Source: a virus. From it: a stretch of DNA of 46,435 nt. A model generated the notes under the pieces. The model had not been told where the DNA came from. It searched no databases and saw only the letters and a list, made by a program, of their open reading frames with translations. The translations under genes and the position numbers were made by a program. Below are positions 45,971 through 46,435 of this stretch, piece by piece; the first letter of the stretch is position 1, and every line of letters begins with the position of its first letter. The stretch spans positions 1 to 46,435 of the IMG/VR virus record IMGVR_UViG_3300009124_000032; one strand, given 5' to 3'.

Positions 45971-46435
45971 TCATTGGATTGCCAAGGGTTGTAGTCGGTC
46001 AAGGATCTCACGATAAGCAGGGACAATATCACCTTCATCGTTTCTGAATAGATCCTTATCGAATCTTTCATCACTACCAATCTTCCAGAGTCTCATACTA
46101 TCAGGACTGATCTCATCGGCAAGTAGCAACTCACCATAAGCAGTATAACCAAACTCAATCTTAAAGTCAATCAAATCAATGCCCATGATGTAGAACATCT
46201 GACGGAGATAATCATTGATTCGCAATGTCATTTCAATGAAAGGTTCAGGATCGTATCCCATCAGACGTACACGGTCTGGTGTCAGGAGAGGGTCATGCTT
46301 GGTATCATCTTTCAAAAAGAATTCAACAATAGGATGGGGTAGTGAGTAACCTTCTTGCAGAGTTGTCTCACGAACAATAGATCCAGCAGCACGGTTCCTG
46401 CAAATAACTTCTAGTGGAACAATGTCTACCTTCTT
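45971..46435 (-). CDS. purC: SAICAR synthetase PurC, C-terminal part
   Basis: The frame enters from the window end with VDIVPLEVICRNRAAGS, the ATP-binding segment of PurC (VPLEVIxRxxAAGS), then GYSLPHPIVEFF, KHDPLLTPDRVRLMGYDPEPF and LIDFKIEFGYTAYGELLLAD, and ends LQPLAIQ at 45971. About 154 residues are present of a usual 240. PurC joins aspartate to CAIR in step eight of purine synthesis. The N-terminal ATP-grasp part lies outside. With purM and purS it forms a set of purine genes. Confidence 0.93.
   Translation of the reverse strand, partial: KKVDIVPLEVICRNRAAGSIVRETTLQEGYSLPHPIVEFFLKDDTKHDPLLTPDRVRLMGYDPEPFIEMTLRINDYLRQMFYIMGIDLIDFKIEFGYTAYGELLLADEISPDSMRLWKIGSDERFDKDLFRNDEGDIVPAYREILDRLQPLAIQ

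Noticed and set aside
1-46435. CRISPR arrays, insertion sequences or ribosomal RNA
   Set aside because: No regularly spaced repeats of the needed length, no transposase motifs, and no rRNA signature were seen.

Overview
This window is one end of a contig from a T4-like cyanophage (a cyanomyovirus of marine Synechococcus or Prochlorococcus). Three kinds of gene support this. T4 core proteins are present: gp4, gp5, gp26, gp27, gp32, gp33, gp48, gp53, gp54 and RNase H. There is a set of cyanophage metabolic genes: CP12, CpeT, PhoH, ThyX and purine synthesis genes. There are also T4-type late promoter boxes (TATAAATA). No function was checked by database search; calls rest on motifs, gene order and family knowledge. 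The first 19 bases are an exact Nextera/Tn5 mosaic-end adapter, so position 1 is a sequencing-library end and not biology.

Layout. (1) 20-10535, minus strand: the 5' part of a flavin-dependent tryptophan halogenase, then tail-fibre and adhesin genes, including two tandem paralogous glycine-rich proteins and three large virion structural proteins. (2) 10568-11816, minus: small ORFs, a tRNA-Thr(UGU) and a Phd-like antitoxin. (3) 11817-26040, minus: the tail hub and baseplate module, transcribed gp4, unknown 156-aa gene, gp54, gp26, gp51-position ORF, two large paralogous tail proteins carrying wall-degrading domains, gp27, cp12, 2OG-Fe oxygenase, cpeT, gp5. (4) 26039-28011, the only plus-strand island: gp48 and gp53. 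(5) 27995-37581, minus: replication, recombination and nucleotide metabolism. It holds a degenerate glutaredoxin, purS, a His-rich secreted protein, gp32, gp33, a RecB/Cas4-like nuclease, phoH, thyX, RNase H, a glutaredoxin, many small ORFs and a small porin-like protein. (6) 37799-46435, minus: a 1528-aa structural protein, a secreted HExxH protein, purM, a DNA methyltransferase, an HNH endonuclease and the 3' part of purC. No stretch longer than about 220 bases lacks a gene.

How the genes work together. The structural genes build a contractile tail whose hub seems rearranged relative to T4. gp5 has no lysozyme domain and carries a long hydrophobic helical segment, while amidase, muramidase-like and M23-like domains sit on the two ~1045-aa proteins. 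A T_TTT_TTC heptamer at the end of gp26 could fuse it by -1 frameshift to the next ORF, as in lambda G/GT. The metabolic genes would redirect host carbon (CP12), pigment (CpeT) and nucleotides (PurS/M/C, ThyX). Late boxes precede fibre, gp26, gp48, porin-like and HExxH genes, whereas a near-perfect sigma-70 promoter precedes the oxygenase-cpeT pair inside the late region.
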